A stretch of DNA of 64,000 nucleotides from Rugamonas sp. A1-17 (lineage in GTDB: Bacteria; Pseudomonadota; Gammaproteobacteria; Burkholderiales; Burkholderiaceae_D), in contig JAJLPB010000023.1 of assembly GCA_025548565.1 (NCBI GenBank), positions 1-64,000 of the forward strand, given 5' to 3'. Positions 8,481-17,447 of this stretch are shown piece by piece. Both the position numbers and the translations under genes were made by a program. Within the stretch, counting starts at the first letter, position 1, and the number at the start of each line of letters is the position of its first letter. The notes below the pieces were generated by a model. That model was not told where the DNA came from and did not search any database. It saw nothing but the letters and a program-made list of their open reading frames with translations.

Positions 8481-11400
8481 ATGACTTCGATCGTTACCAG
8501 TTTCACAACCGACCAGATCATCAGTCTCACGACTGTGCAGATCGGCCTGTTCACGACCGAAGACATGCAGGCGCTCAGCTCCGACCAGGTCGGCGTGATG
8601 AACTCGGCCCAGGTGCGCGCCATCAGCACGCTGCAGCTGAACTACCTGACCACCGACGGCCTGGCCGGCCTGAGCACCGACAACGTCCCCGTCCTGACCC
8701 AGCTGCAGGTGGCCGCGCTCAACAGCGACCAGATCGCCGCCCTCAGCACCAATCAGGTGGTCGCCCTCAGCAGCCGCGAGATGCAGGCGCTGACCAGCCG
8801 CCAGCTCAACCTGTTGAGCTCGGACCAGATCGGCGCGCTGGAGACGGTGGACCTGCGCGCGCTGTCGACCCTCCAGCTGAGCGTGCTCGGCTCCGACCAG
8901 GTCGCCAGCCTCACCAGCGGCCAGCTCGGTGCGCTGGCCACCCAGCAGTTGCGCGCCCTCAGCACCGGCGCCGTGCAGGCGATCGCCACCGACCAGATCC
9001 AGTCGCTGGCCACCGCCATGCTGGCCCAGCTGACCACCAGCCAGCTCAACGCCCTGACGCAAAGCCAGCTGGCCGCCGTCACCACCGACCAGATCGCCGG
9101 CCTGACGTCGCTGCAACTGAGCCAGCTGGCCACCGCCTCGCTGGCCAGCCTCGGCAGCGACCAGGTGGCCGCGCTGGAAACCCGCGACTTGATCGGCCTG
9201 AGCAGCGGCCAGATCGCCGCGCTGGGCGCGCTGCAACTGGCCGGTCTCGGCAGTGACCAGTTGCACGCGCTGCGCAGCAACGAGATCGCCGCCCTCACCA
9301 CCGACCAGCTGCCGGTGCTCGGCACCGACCAGCTCAACGCGCTGAGCTCGCTGGCCGCGCTCAATTCCGCCCAGATCGGCGTGCTGACCACCGACCAGGT
9401 GACGTCGCTGACCACCCGCACCATCGCCGCGCTCAGCAGCGCCCAGCTGGCCGCGCTCAACGCCGGCCAGGTGCAGGCGCTGGCCAGCGACCAGATCGTC
9501 GCGCTGTCGACCGCCCAGGTGGCGGCCCTGAGCAGCGCCGTGCTGGGCGCGCTGACCACCGACCAGATGCTGGTCATTGAAACGCGCGACATCGGCGCGC
9601 TGACCTCGGCGCAGATCCGCGCCTTCGGCAGCGACCAGCTGGTGGCGCTGGCCACCGTCCAGATCGCCGCGCTGAGCACCGCCGACGAGGCCGCCCTGCG
9701 GCCCGACCAGCTGGCCGCGCTGGGCACCGACCAGCTCAACGCGCTCAAGACCGTGGCGCCGCTGAGCACGCAGCAAATCCAGGCGCTCACCACCGACCAG
9801 ATCGCTGGCCTGAACAGCAAGGCCATCGTCAACCTCAGCAGCGTGCAGCTGGCGGCGCTGACCGTCGACCAGGTGCAGGCCCTGGGCAGCGACCAGATCA
9901 TCGAAATGACGGCCACCCAGTACAGCAACCTGAGCAGCAACATGCTCAACGCGCTCACCAGCGACCAGATCGGCCTGATCGAAACGCGCGACATCGCCGC
10001 GCTGCGCGCCCCGCAAATCGCCCGCCTGTCGACCGACCAGCTGGTGGTGCTGCTCAGCGACCAGTTCGCCGCGCTCAGCAGCGGCGCCATCGGCGCCCTC
10101 AGCACCGACCAGATCAGCGTGCTGACCACCGACCAGCTGAACGCGCTGTCGACGCTGGCCGGCCTGTCCAGCCGCCAGATCAACTCCTTCACCACCGCGC
10201 AGTTGAGTTCGCTGTCGCTGCACAACCTGGGCACGCTGGCCACCAGCCAGCTGCGGGCGCTGAGCTCGGACCAGATCCAGGCCCTGACCACCGACCAGAT
10301 CGTCGCGCTGAGCGCCGCCCAGTTCCGCGGCCTGAGCTCGTCCGCCATGACCGCGTTGACCACCGACCAGGTGGCCGCCATCGAGACCGCCGACCTGGCC
10401 GGCCTCAACACCCAGCAGATCAACAAGCTGGGCACGGCCCAGATCGTGGTGCTGAGCACCGGCCAGGTGTTCGCGCTGACCTCGGCCGAGACCGCGGCGC
10501 TGAGCACCGACCAGGTGCAAGCCCTGAGCAGCGACCAGATCGACGCGCTGCGCTTCCTGACGGCGCTGACCACGCGCCAGATCCGCGCGCTGACCACCGA
10601 CCAGATCGCCAACATCACGACCGCCGACCTGTCCAGCCTGAGCACCCGCCAGTTCACCGGCTTCACCAGCGACCAGCTGCAGGCGCTGAACAGCGACCAG
10701 ATCGTCGCGCTGAACTCGGCCCAGCTGGTGGCGCTGAGCACCAGCGCCATGGCCGTGCTGTCGACCGCCGCCATCGCCGCCATCGAGACGCGCGACATCC
10801 GCGCGCTGCGCACGGCCCAGATCGCGCAGCTCAACACCGACCAGGTGGTGGCGCTGACCACCGCCCAGCTGGCCGCGTTCACCACCGGCGAGATCCGCGC
10901 GCTGACCTCCGACCAGTTGTCCGTGCTCAGCAGCGACCAAATCGTCGCGCTGTCGACCCTGGGCCCGCTGGTCACGCGCCAGATCGCCGGCCTGACCACC
11001 GACCAGATCGCGCAGATGACCACCGACGATTTCGCGTCGCTGCAGACCAGCCAGCTGGCCGCCTTCAGCACCGACCAGGCCGCCGCGATCAGCAGCGACC
11101 AGGTGCTGGCGATGTCGACCGCGCAAGTGCGCGCGCTCAGCACCGCAGCCATCGCCGCGCTCGGCCTCGACCGCATCGCCGCGCTGCGCAACGCCGACCT
11201 GGTCTCGCTGAGCACGCGCCAGGTGGCCGCGCTCACCACCGACCAGCTCGCCGCGCTGAGCACGCAACAGTTGCGGGTGCTGACCACCGCCGAGATCGCC
11301 GCGCTGACGCCGGCCCAGATCGCCGGCCTGAGCAACGGTGAGATCGACGCCCTGGCCACGCTGGCCGCGCTGACCACCAGGCAGCTGGCCGCCTTCAGCA

Positions 11401-14400
11401 CCGCCCAGCTGAGCGCGCTGAACCTGCCCGACCTGCGCGCGCTGAGCTCCAAGCAGATCCACGCCCTCAGCACCGACCAGCTGGTGGCGCTGACCACCGG
11501 CCAGATCGCCGGCATGACCACGGCCCAGCTGCGCGGCATCGCCGCCGGCGACATCGCGGCGCTCACCACCGACCAGATCGCCGCGCTGACCGGCACCGAG
11601 CTGGCCTCGCTGAGCACCAAACAGCTGGCCGGCCTGTCCACCGACCAGATCGTCGCGCTGGGCACGTTCCAGATCACCGCCCTGACCACCCAGGAGATCG
11701 CCGCCCTCAGCTCCGACCAGAAGGCCGCGCTGAGCAGCGACCAGCTGGGCGCGCTCAGCTCGCTGGCCAGCTTCTCGACCGCCGCCATCGCCGCCCTCAC
11801 CACCGACCAGATCGCCTCGCTGCCGCTGGCCATCCTGGCCGGCCTGACCACGCGCCAGATCGCCGCGCTCACCACCGACCAGGTCGCCGCGCTGACCACC
11901 GATGAGATCGTCGCGCTGTCGACCGCCCAGTTCCGCTCGCTCACCACCGACCAGATCGGCGCGCTGACGTCCGACCAGGTGCCGGCCATTCCGCTGAACG
12001 ACGTGCGGGCGCTGTCGACCCGCCAGGTCGGCGCGCTGACCACCCTCCAGCTCAGCGAGCTGACCCCGGCCCAGTTCGGCGCGTTCAGCACGCTGGACAT
12101 CGCCAACCTCAGCACCCGCCAGATCGCCGCGCTGTCGACCGACCAGGTGGCCAGCTTCGCCTCGCTGGCGCCGCTGACCAGCCGCCAGATCGCCGCGCTC
12201 ACCACCCTGCAGATCGCCAGCCTGGCGCTGGCCAAGATCGCCACCCTCAAGACCAGCCAGATCGCCGGCCTGACCTCGCTGCAGGTGGGCGCGCTCACCA
12301 CCGACGAGATCGTCGCGCTGAGCACGGGCCAGGTGCGCAGCCTGAACGCCGCCACGCTGGCCGCGCTGTCGACCGACCAGGTGGCCGCGATCGAGGTGGT
12401 GGACGTGGCCGCGCTGGGCACCAACCAGATCACCGCCCTGTCGAGCGACCAGCTGGCGGCGCTGACCGCCAACCAGTTCGCCGCGCTCAGCACCCGCACG
12501 CTGGCCAGCCTGACCACCGACCAGGTGGCCAGCCTGCTGCTGGCCCAGATCGACAGCCTGGCCTCGCTGGCGCCGTTGACCACCAACCAGATCGGCGCGC
12601 TCACCACCGCCCAGATCGCCAGTCTCGGCCTGGCCCAGATCGCCACGCTGAAGACCCGCCAGCTCAACACCCTGGCCAGCGCGCAGCTGCAGGCGCTCAC
12701 CAGCGACCAGATCGTCGCGCTGGAAACCGCGCAGATCCGCGGCCTGAGCGCGGCCACGCTGAACGCGCTGTCCACCGACCAGATCGCCGCGATCGAACTG
12801 GTCGACATCGCCGCGCTGCGCACCGTCCAGGTGGCCGCGCTGGGCACCGACCAGGTGGCCGCGCTCACGCTGGCCCAGCTCGGCGCGTTCACGTCGCAGG
12901 AGATCGCCGCGCTGACCACCCGCCAGCTGGGCGTGCTCACCACCGACCAGTTCGCCGCGCTGGGCAGCCTGGCCGGCCTCAACACGCGCCAGATCAGCGG
13001 CCTGTCGAGCGACCAGATCATCGCGCTGACGCCGGCCCAGGTGGCCGCGCTCAAGACGTCCCAGATCGCCGCCTTCAGCAGCAGCCAGATCCGCTACTTC
13101 ACCAGCGACCAGATCCCCGTGCTGAGCACGGCCCAGGTGCGGGCCTTGCCGGGCGCGGTGGTGGCCGCGCTGACCACCGACCAGATCCTCGAGCTGAGCG
13201 GCCCCGACCTGGCCGCGCTCAAGACCAACCAGCTGATGGCGCTGACCAGCGACCAGCTGGGCGCGCTGTCGCTGACGCAGTACGCCACCCTGATCAACAG
13301 CGAGATCGCCGCGCTGACCACCCGCCAGCTGAGCTACCTGAACAGCGACCAGATCGCCGCGCTGGCCAACCTGGCCGCGCTGACCACCTTGCAGATCGGC
13401 GCCCTGAGCACCGACCAGCTCAACGCGCTGACCGCGCAGCGCTTCGTCACGCTGAGCACGCGCCAGCTGGGCGCGCTGACCAGCCGCCAGGTGCAGGGCA
13501 TCAACAGCGACCAGATCGGCGCGCTGTCGACCGCGCAGATCCGCGCCCTCAACACCAGCCTGCTGACCGCGCTCAGCAGCGACCAGCTCGACGCCATCGG
13601 CGCGCTGGACTTCGCCGCCATGACCACCGCCCAGCTGCGCGCGCTGACCACGGCGCAGATGCAGGTGCTGCTGACCGACCAGTTGCACGCGCTGACCACG
13701 GCCGGCATCGCCGCCTTCACCCAGACCCAGCTGGCCGCGCTCAACAACGTCCAGGCCGCCGCGCTGGGCAACCTGGCCGATTATTCGACGCTGCAGATCG
13801 CCGCCATGTCGACCAGCCGCATCGCCGGCCTGTCGCTGCTGGACATCGACCTGCTGAGCACGCGCCAGATCGGCGCCCTGTCGTCGCTGCAGCTGTCGGT
13901 GCTGAGCAGCGACCAGATCATCGAGCTCAGCGGCGCCCAGGTGGGCGCGCTGAACGCGGCCGCGCTGGCCGGCCTGAGCACCGACCAGATCACCTACATC
14001 GAGGCGGGCGACATCACCGCGCTGAAGTCGGCCCAGCTGCAGGCGCTGTCCAGCGCCCAGCTGCAGGCGCTCACCAGCGACCAGGTCGGCTCGCTGACCA
14101 CGCGCGAGGTGGCCTCGCTCAAGGCCAGCCAGATCCCGCTGCTGACCACCAGCCAGCTGACCAACCTGAACAGCGTGGCCGGCCTGACCACGGCGCAGAT
14201 CCGCGCGCTGACGTCCGACCAGCTCAGTTCGCTGCTGCCGGCCCAGATCGGCGCGCTGCGCACCGCCCAGGTCGCCGCGCTGAGCAACACCCAGGTGGTC
14301 AACCTGACCACCGACCAGATCGCCGCGCTGACCACCGGCGACCTGCTGGCGATGAACACGCGCAGCCTGGCCGCGCTGACCAGCGACCAGATCGTCGCGC

Positions 14401-17270
14401 TCGCGCTGGCCGACGTCGCCGCGCTGCGCTCGGCCCAGCTGTCGTCGCTGACCACCGACCAGATCGTCGCGCTCACCACCGACCAGGTCTCCGTGCTGGG
14501 CACCGGCGCCGTCAGCGCCCTGACCGTCAACCAGGTGCACGCGCTGACCACCGACCAGATCGTCAACCTGACGGACACGCAGTTCCGCGCGCTGTCGACC
14601 CGGACCATCGCCGCGCTCAGCACCGACCAGTTCGTCGCGATCGAGCTGGGCGACCTGGCCACGCTGCGCAGCCAGCAAATCCGCGCGCTGACCTCCAACG
14701 AGCTGGTCAGCATGACCACCAACCAGCTGACCAGCCTCAGCACCGCGCAGATCGCCGCGCTGAGCACCACCCAGCTGAACTACCTGACGCCGGACCAGTT
14801 CCTGCTGCTTGGTTCGCTCGGCTCGCTCAACACCAGCCAGGTGTCGACGCTGACCACCGACCGCATCCAGGCGCTCACCGACGACCAGCTCGGCGCGCTG
14901 AGCACCAGCCAGCTGGCCGCGCTGAGCAGCCGGCAGATGCAAGCCTTCACCACCCACCAGATCCAGCAGCTGTCGGTGGCGCAGTGGCGCGCGCTGAGCA
15001 CCTCGGCGCTGCGCGGCCTGTACAGCGACCAGATCGGCGCGATCGAGGTGGAAGACCTGTCGGGCCTGAAGACCAACCAGATCGCCTCCCTGAGCACGCT
15101 GCAAATCTCGCTGCTCAACGTCGACCAGTTCGGCGTGCTGACCACGGCCGAGGTGGCCGCGCTGACCGCCGCCCAGGCCAAGGCCCTGACCACCGACCAG
15201 CTCAACGGCCTGGCCACGCTGGCCGGCCTGACCACGCTGCAGGTGAGCGCGCTGACCACCGACCAGCTGATCTCCCTCAACGGCGACCACATGGTGACGC
15301 TGCGCACCGCGCAGATCGCCGCGCTGACCAAGAACCAGCTGCAAGCGCTCACCACCGACCAGGTGGTCAACCTGACCACCGCGCAGGCGCGGGCGCTGAG
15401 CGTGGCCGCGCTGGCCGGCCTGAGCACCGACCAGATCCAGGCCATCACGCTGGACGACATCCCCGCGCTCAGCAGCATGCAGCTGAACGCGCTGACCAAG
15501 GCCCAGTTCACGGCGCTGACGCTGGGCCAGATCGCCAGCCTGGCGACCCAGCAGATCGCCACGCTGAGCCCGGCCGACATCACCGCCCTGACCACCCAGC
15601 AGATCAACACGCTCAGCACGCTGGGCGTGCTCAACGCCGGCCAGGTGGCGGCGCTGACCTCCGACCAGCTGGGCGGCATCGACGTCGACCACTTCGCCAC
15701 CTTGCGCTCGGCGCAGATCGCCGCGTTCACCTTGCGGCAGATGGCGCTGCTGACCACCGACCAGCTGGGCGCGCTGAGCACCCAGCAGGCGCGCGGGCTG
15801 AACATGACCATCCTGGGCACCGACCAGATCGCCGCGCTGAACGTCGACGCGGTGGCCGCGCTGACCACCGCGCAGTTGCAAACGCTCAAGACCAGCCAGA
15901 TCGGCGCCCTCACCGGCCCGCAGTTCGCGGCGCTGTCGACCCGCTCGCTGGCCTCGCTGGCGGTCACGCAGATCCGCGGCCTGAGCACCGACCAGCTGGC
16001 CGCGCTCGGTTCGCTGAGCGCCTTCACCGCCAACCAGATCACCGGCTTCAGCTCCGACCAGATCGTCGGCCTGTCGGTCGACATGATCAACAGCCTGCGC
16101 ACGGCGCAGATCGCCGCGTTCGGCTCGACCCAGTCGCTGGGCCTGACCACCGCGCAGATCTCCTCGCTCGACCCGACGCTGGTGGCATCGCTGTCGGTGG
16201 TCGCGATCAACGCGCTGAGCGCCGACCAGATCCACGCGCTCGACGGCAACGACATCGTGGCGCTGAAGACCGCGCAACTGTCGGCGCTGAGCGCGACCAC
16301 CCTCACCAACTTCTCGGCCGACCAGGTGGCCGCGTTCTCGACCGCGCAGATCCGCTCGCTCAAGGCCACCCAGATCAAGGCGCTGACGCTGGAACAGATC
16401 GCCGCCCTGACGGTGGGCGAGATCGCCGCGCTGGCCTCGACGCAGGTGTGCGCGCTGACCGCCGACCAGCACGCCGCGCTGACCGCCGAGCAACTGGCGG
16501 CGCTGCCGCTGGGCAGCCCGCTGATCCTCGACCTGAACGGCGACGGCATCGCCACGCTGGGCATCGAAGCCGGCGTCAAGTTCGACCTGTACGCGGACGG
16601 CGAGCGCATCAACACGGGCTGGGTCGGCAGCGGCGACGGCTTGCTCGCGCTGGACCGCAACCACGACGGCCAGATCAACGACGGTAGCGAGCTGTTCGGC
16701 ACCGCCACCAATCTGGCTGGCGGCGGCAAGGCCAGCGACGGCTTCGCCGCGCTGGGCGACCTCGACAGCAACCACGACGGCGTGGTCGACAGCAAGGACG
16801 CGCAATTCGGCGACCTGCGCGTGTGGATCGACGCCAACGCGGACGGCGTCAGCCAGGCGGGCGAGCTCAAGACATTGGACGCGCTGGGCATCGCCAGCCT
16901 GACGGTCAAGGCCGACAAGGTGAGCGAGCTCGACAACAACAACTGGATCGGCCGGCGCTCCAGCTACACCGGCACCGACGGCGTGACGCGCCAGGCGGCC
17001 GACGTCTGGTTCATGGCCAGCCGCGCCGCGCAGACCAGCGCGCTGACGCAAGCGATCGGCAGCTACGGCCAGCAAGCGGTCGCGGCGGACAGCGGCGGCG
17101 GACAGCTGACGCAGCCGGCCGCGCCCGGCCTGGCCGGCAATGTGGCCGCGCTGACCGAGCAGCTCAAGCAATACGACGCCACCACCAGCCTGAGCGGCAG
17201 CGCCCCGGCCGGCGAGCAAGACTGGTTCCGCAAGCCCAACCCCGCCAACGGCCTGCTAGCCGCCAAATAA
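8481..17270 (+). CDS. Giant octapeptide-repeat protein with C-terminal calcium-loop domain
   Basis: Unrecognised protein of 2929 residues. After MTSIVTS, residues 8-2674 are an unbroken tract of about 321 octapeptides of consensus L-[ST]-[ST]-D-Q-[IVL]-x-[AS], with 17 six-residue breaks of type LxSLAx. Residues 2675-2929 form a different domain with four DxNxDG-type loops (near 2684, 2725, 2762 and 2784), as in the terminal domains of large secreted calcium-binding proteins. No signal peptide, LPXTG motif or RTX nonapeptides are seen, and no type I exporter is encoded nearby. The ATG at 8481 is chosen because GGGAGA precedes it by 8 bp; an in-frame ATG at 8454 has no such site. The gene lies between fliR and flgL, so a flagellum-linked or surface role is possible but unproven. 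Each octad begins with an N-cap-like [ST][ST]DQ, so short stacked helices are as plausible as a beta-solenoid. Confidence 0.9.
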   Translation: MTSIVTSFTTDQIISLTTVQIGLFTTEDMQALSSDQVGVMNSAQVRAISTLQLNYLTTDGLAGLSTDNVPVLTQLQVAALNSDQIAALSTNQVVALSSREMQALTSRQLNLLSSDQIGALETVDLRALSTLQLSVLGSDQVASLTSGQLGALATQQLRALSTGAVQAIATDQIQSLATAMLAQLTTSQLNALTQSQLAAVTTDQIAGLTSLQLSQLATASLASLGSDQVAALETRDLIGLSSGQIAALGALQLAGLGSDQLHALRSNEIAALTTDQLPVLGTDQLNALSSLAALNSAQIGVLTTDQVTSLTTRTIAALSSAQLAALNAGQVQALASDQIVALSTAQVAALSSAVLGALTTDQMLVIETRDIGALTSAQIRAFGSDQLVALATVQIAALSTADEAALRPDQLAALGTDQLNALKTVAPLSTQQIQALTTDQIAGLNSKAIVNLSSVQLAALTVDQVQALGSDQIIEMTATQYSNLSSNMLNALTSDQIGLIETRDIAALRAPQIARLSTDQLVVLLSDQFAALSSGAIGALSTDQISVLTTDQLNALSTLAGLSSRQINSFTTAQLSSLSLHNLGTLATSQLRALSSDQIQALTTDQIVALSAAQFRGLSSSAMTALTTDQVAAIETADLAGLNTQQINKLGTAQIVVLSTGQVFALTSAETAALSTDQVQALSSDQIDALRFLTALTTRQIRALTTDQIANITTADLSSLSTRQFTGFTSDQLQALNSDQIVALNSAQLVALSTSAMAVLSTAAIAAIETRDIRALRTAQIAQLNTDQVVALTTAQLAAFTTGEIRALTSDQLSVLSSDQIVALSTLGPLVTRQIAGLTTDQIAQMTTDDFASLQTSQLAAFSTDQAAAISSDQVLAMSTAQVRALSTAAIAALGLDRIAALRNADLVSLSTRQVAALTTDQLAALSTQQLRVLTTAEIAALTPAQIAGLSNGEIDALATLAALTTRQLAAFSTAQLSALNLPDLRALSSKQIHALSTDQLVALTTGQIAGMTTAQLRGIAAGDIAALTTDQIAALTGTELASLSTKQLAGLSTDQIVALGTFQITALTTQEIAALSSDQKAALSSDQLGALSSLASFSTAAIAALTTDQIASLPLAILAGLTTRQIAALTTDQVAALTTDEIVALSTAQFRSLTTDQIGALTSDQVPAIPLNDVRALSTRQVGALTTLQLSELTPAQFGAFSTLDIANLSTRQIAALSTDQVASFASLAPLTSRQIAALTTLQIASLALAKIATLKTSQIAGLTSLQVGALTTDEIVALSTGQVRSLNAATLAALSTDQVAAIEVVDVAALGTNQITALSSDQLAALTANQFAALSTRTLASLTTDQVASLLLAQIDSLASLAPLTTNQIGALTTAQIASLGLAQIATLKTRQLNTLASAQLQALTSDQIVALETAQIRGLSAATLNALSTDQIAAIELVDIAALRTVQVAALGTDQVAALTLAQLGAFTSQEIAALTTRQLGVLTTDQFAALGSLAGLNTRQISGLSSDQIIALTPAQVAALKTSQIAAFSSSQIRYFTSDQIPVLSTAQVRALPGAVVAALTTDQILELSGPDLAALKTNQLMALTSDQLGALSLTQYATLINSEIAALTTRQLSYLNSDQIAALANLAALTTLQIGALSTDQLNALTAQRFVTLSTRQLGALTSRQVQGINSDQIGALSTAQIRALNTSLLTALSSDQLDAIGALDFAAMTTAQLRALTTAQMQVLLTDQLHALTTAGIAAFTQTQLAALNNVQAAALGNLADYSTLQIAAMSTSRIAGLSLLDIDLLSTRQIGALSSLQLSVLSSDQIIELSGAQVGALNAAALAGLSTDQITYIEAGDITALKSAQLQALSSAQLQALTSDQVGSLTTREVASLKASQIPLLTTSQLTNLNSVAGLTTAQIRALTSDQLSSLLPAQIGALRTAQVAALSNTQVVNLTTDQIAALTTGDLLAMNTRSLAALTSDQIVALALADVAALRSAQLSSLTTDQIVALTTDQVSVLGTGAVSALTVNQVHALTTDQIVNLTDTQFRALSTRTIAALSTDQFVAIELGDLATLRSQQIRALTSNELVSMTTNQLTSLSTAQIAALSTTQLNYLTPDQFLLLGSLGSLNTSQVSTLTTDRIQALTDDQLGALSTSQLAALSSRQMQAFTTHQIQQLSVAQWRALSTSALRGLYSDQIGAIEVEDLSGLKTNQIASLSTLQISLLNVDQFGVLTTAEVAALTAAQAKALTTDQLNGLATLAGLTTLQVSALTTDQLISLNGDHMVTLRTAQIAALTKNQLQALTTDQVVNLTTAQARALSVAALAGLSTDQIQAITLDDIPALSSMQLNALTKAQFTALTLGQIASLATQQIATLSPADITALTTQQINTLSTLGVLNAGQVAALTSDQLGGIDVDHFATLRSAQIAAFTLRQMALLTTDQLGALSTQQARGLNMTILGTDQIAALNVDAVAALTTAQLQTLKTSQIGALTGPQFAALSTRSLASLAVTQIRGLSTDQLAALGSLSAFTANQITGFSSDQIVGLSVDMINSLRTAQIAAFGSTQSLGLTTAQISSLDPTLVASLSVVAINALSADQIHALDGNDIVALKTAQLSALSATTLTNFSADQVAAFSTAQIRSLKATQIKALTLEQIAALTVGEIAALASTQVCALTADQHAALTAEQLAALPLGSPLILDLNGDGIATLGIEAGVKFDLYADGERINTGWVGSGDGLLALDRNHDGQINDGSELFGTATNLAGGGKASDGFAALGDLDSNHDGVVDSKDAQFGDLRVWIDANADGVSQAGELKTLDALGIASLTVKADKVSELDNNNWIGRRSSYTGTDGVTRQAADVWFMASRAAQTSALTQAIGSYGQQAVAADSGGGQLTQPAAPGLAGNVAALTEQLKQYDATTSLSGSAPAGEQDWFRKPNPANGLLAAK
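8502..16502 (+). repeat. Tract of about 321 tandem 24-bp (octapeptide) units
   Basis: Counting units residue by residue gives 35 octads, a six-residue break, twelve blocks of exactly 16 octads, one block of 26, three of 16 (one octad short by three residues) and a final 20, with 17 breaks. The sum (2667 residues) plus the 7-residue start and 255-residue end equals the full protein length. Units are degenerate in DNA, and no frame is lost over 8 kb. Confidence 0.95.
9342..16022 (+). repeat. 402-bp super-repeats (16 octads plus a hexad)
   Basis: Hexad breaks start at 9342 and recur every 402 bp through 14166 (thirteen breaks, twelve exact periods), then at 14808, 15210, 15612 and 16005. Within each period unit 8 tends to lack Gln (L-S-x-A-x-L-x-A), unit 9 is LTTDQIAA-like, unit 10 is IETRDIAA-like with Asp for Gln, and unit 16 is LxTDQLNA-like. 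Copies therefore stay in register by position. Confidence 0.92.
16503..17267 (+). other. C-terminal calcium-loop domain of the giant protein
   Basis: Residues 2675-2929. DLNGDGIATLG, DRNHDGQINDGSELFG, DSNHDGVVDSKD and DANADGVSQAGE are EF-hand or dockerin-like calcium loops. The run INTGWVGSGDGLLALDRN is commonly seen in terminal domains of very large bacterial repeat proteins. The last 80 residues are low in complexity, and no known secretion signal is recognised. Confidence 0.8.
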
Positions 17271-17272
17271 AA

Positions 17273-17361
17273 TTGGGGTCAAGTCTGACATTCGGACACG
17301 AGCTCTACCGTAGCATCGCGCTACGGTAGAGCTCGTGTCCGAATGTCAGACTTGACCCCAA
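17273..17361. repeat. 42-bp perfect inverted repeat with 5-nt loop
   Basis: Arms 17273-17314 and 17320-17361 match at all 42 positions around the loop ATCGC. The arms open with TTGGGGTCAAGTCTGAC. The element lies 3 bp after the giant gene stop. Such perfection suggests a recently placed intergenic element (REP-like or the remnant of a small mobile element) more than an ordinary terminator. It would form a strong hairpin in either transcript. Confidence 0.9.
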
Positions 17362-17385
17362 AATTTGAGCCCAAAATTGCCGCAC

Positions 17386-17423
17386 AAAAAAGCCCTGAGC
17401 GCGCGAGCGTCAGGGCTTTTTTT
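17386..17423. terminator. Bidirectional terminator between the giant gene and flgL
   Basis: AAAAAAGCCCTGA (17386-17398) pairs with TCAGGGCTTTTTT (17410-17422) around an 11-nt loop. The A-run and T-run let it act in both directions for the convergent giant gene and flgL. Confidence 0.9.
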
Positions 17424-17447
17424 CCGGCCGCGCCAGGCGCGCCGGAA

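Noticed and set aside
8502-16502. CRISPR array or non-coding satellite
   Set aside because: Units are contiguous, have no unique spacers of constant size, vary mainly at third positions and keep one open frame for 8 kb, so the repeat is of protein type.
8502-16502. Ice-nucleation or TALE-type repeats
   Set aside because: Ice-nucleation octads are AGYGSTLT-like and TALE repeats are 33-35 residues. The similarity is limited to the octad hierarchy or to an LTPxQ-like turn.
8238-17219. Open minus-strand frame of about 2993 codons opposite the giant repeat gene
   Set aside because: It mirrors the repeat tract: codons such as CTG, GAC, CAG, ATC and GCC rarely make stops on the opposite strand, and a repeat copies that property. 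The product is a Gln/Arg/Gly-rich monotony, and the frame begins inside a coding sequence.
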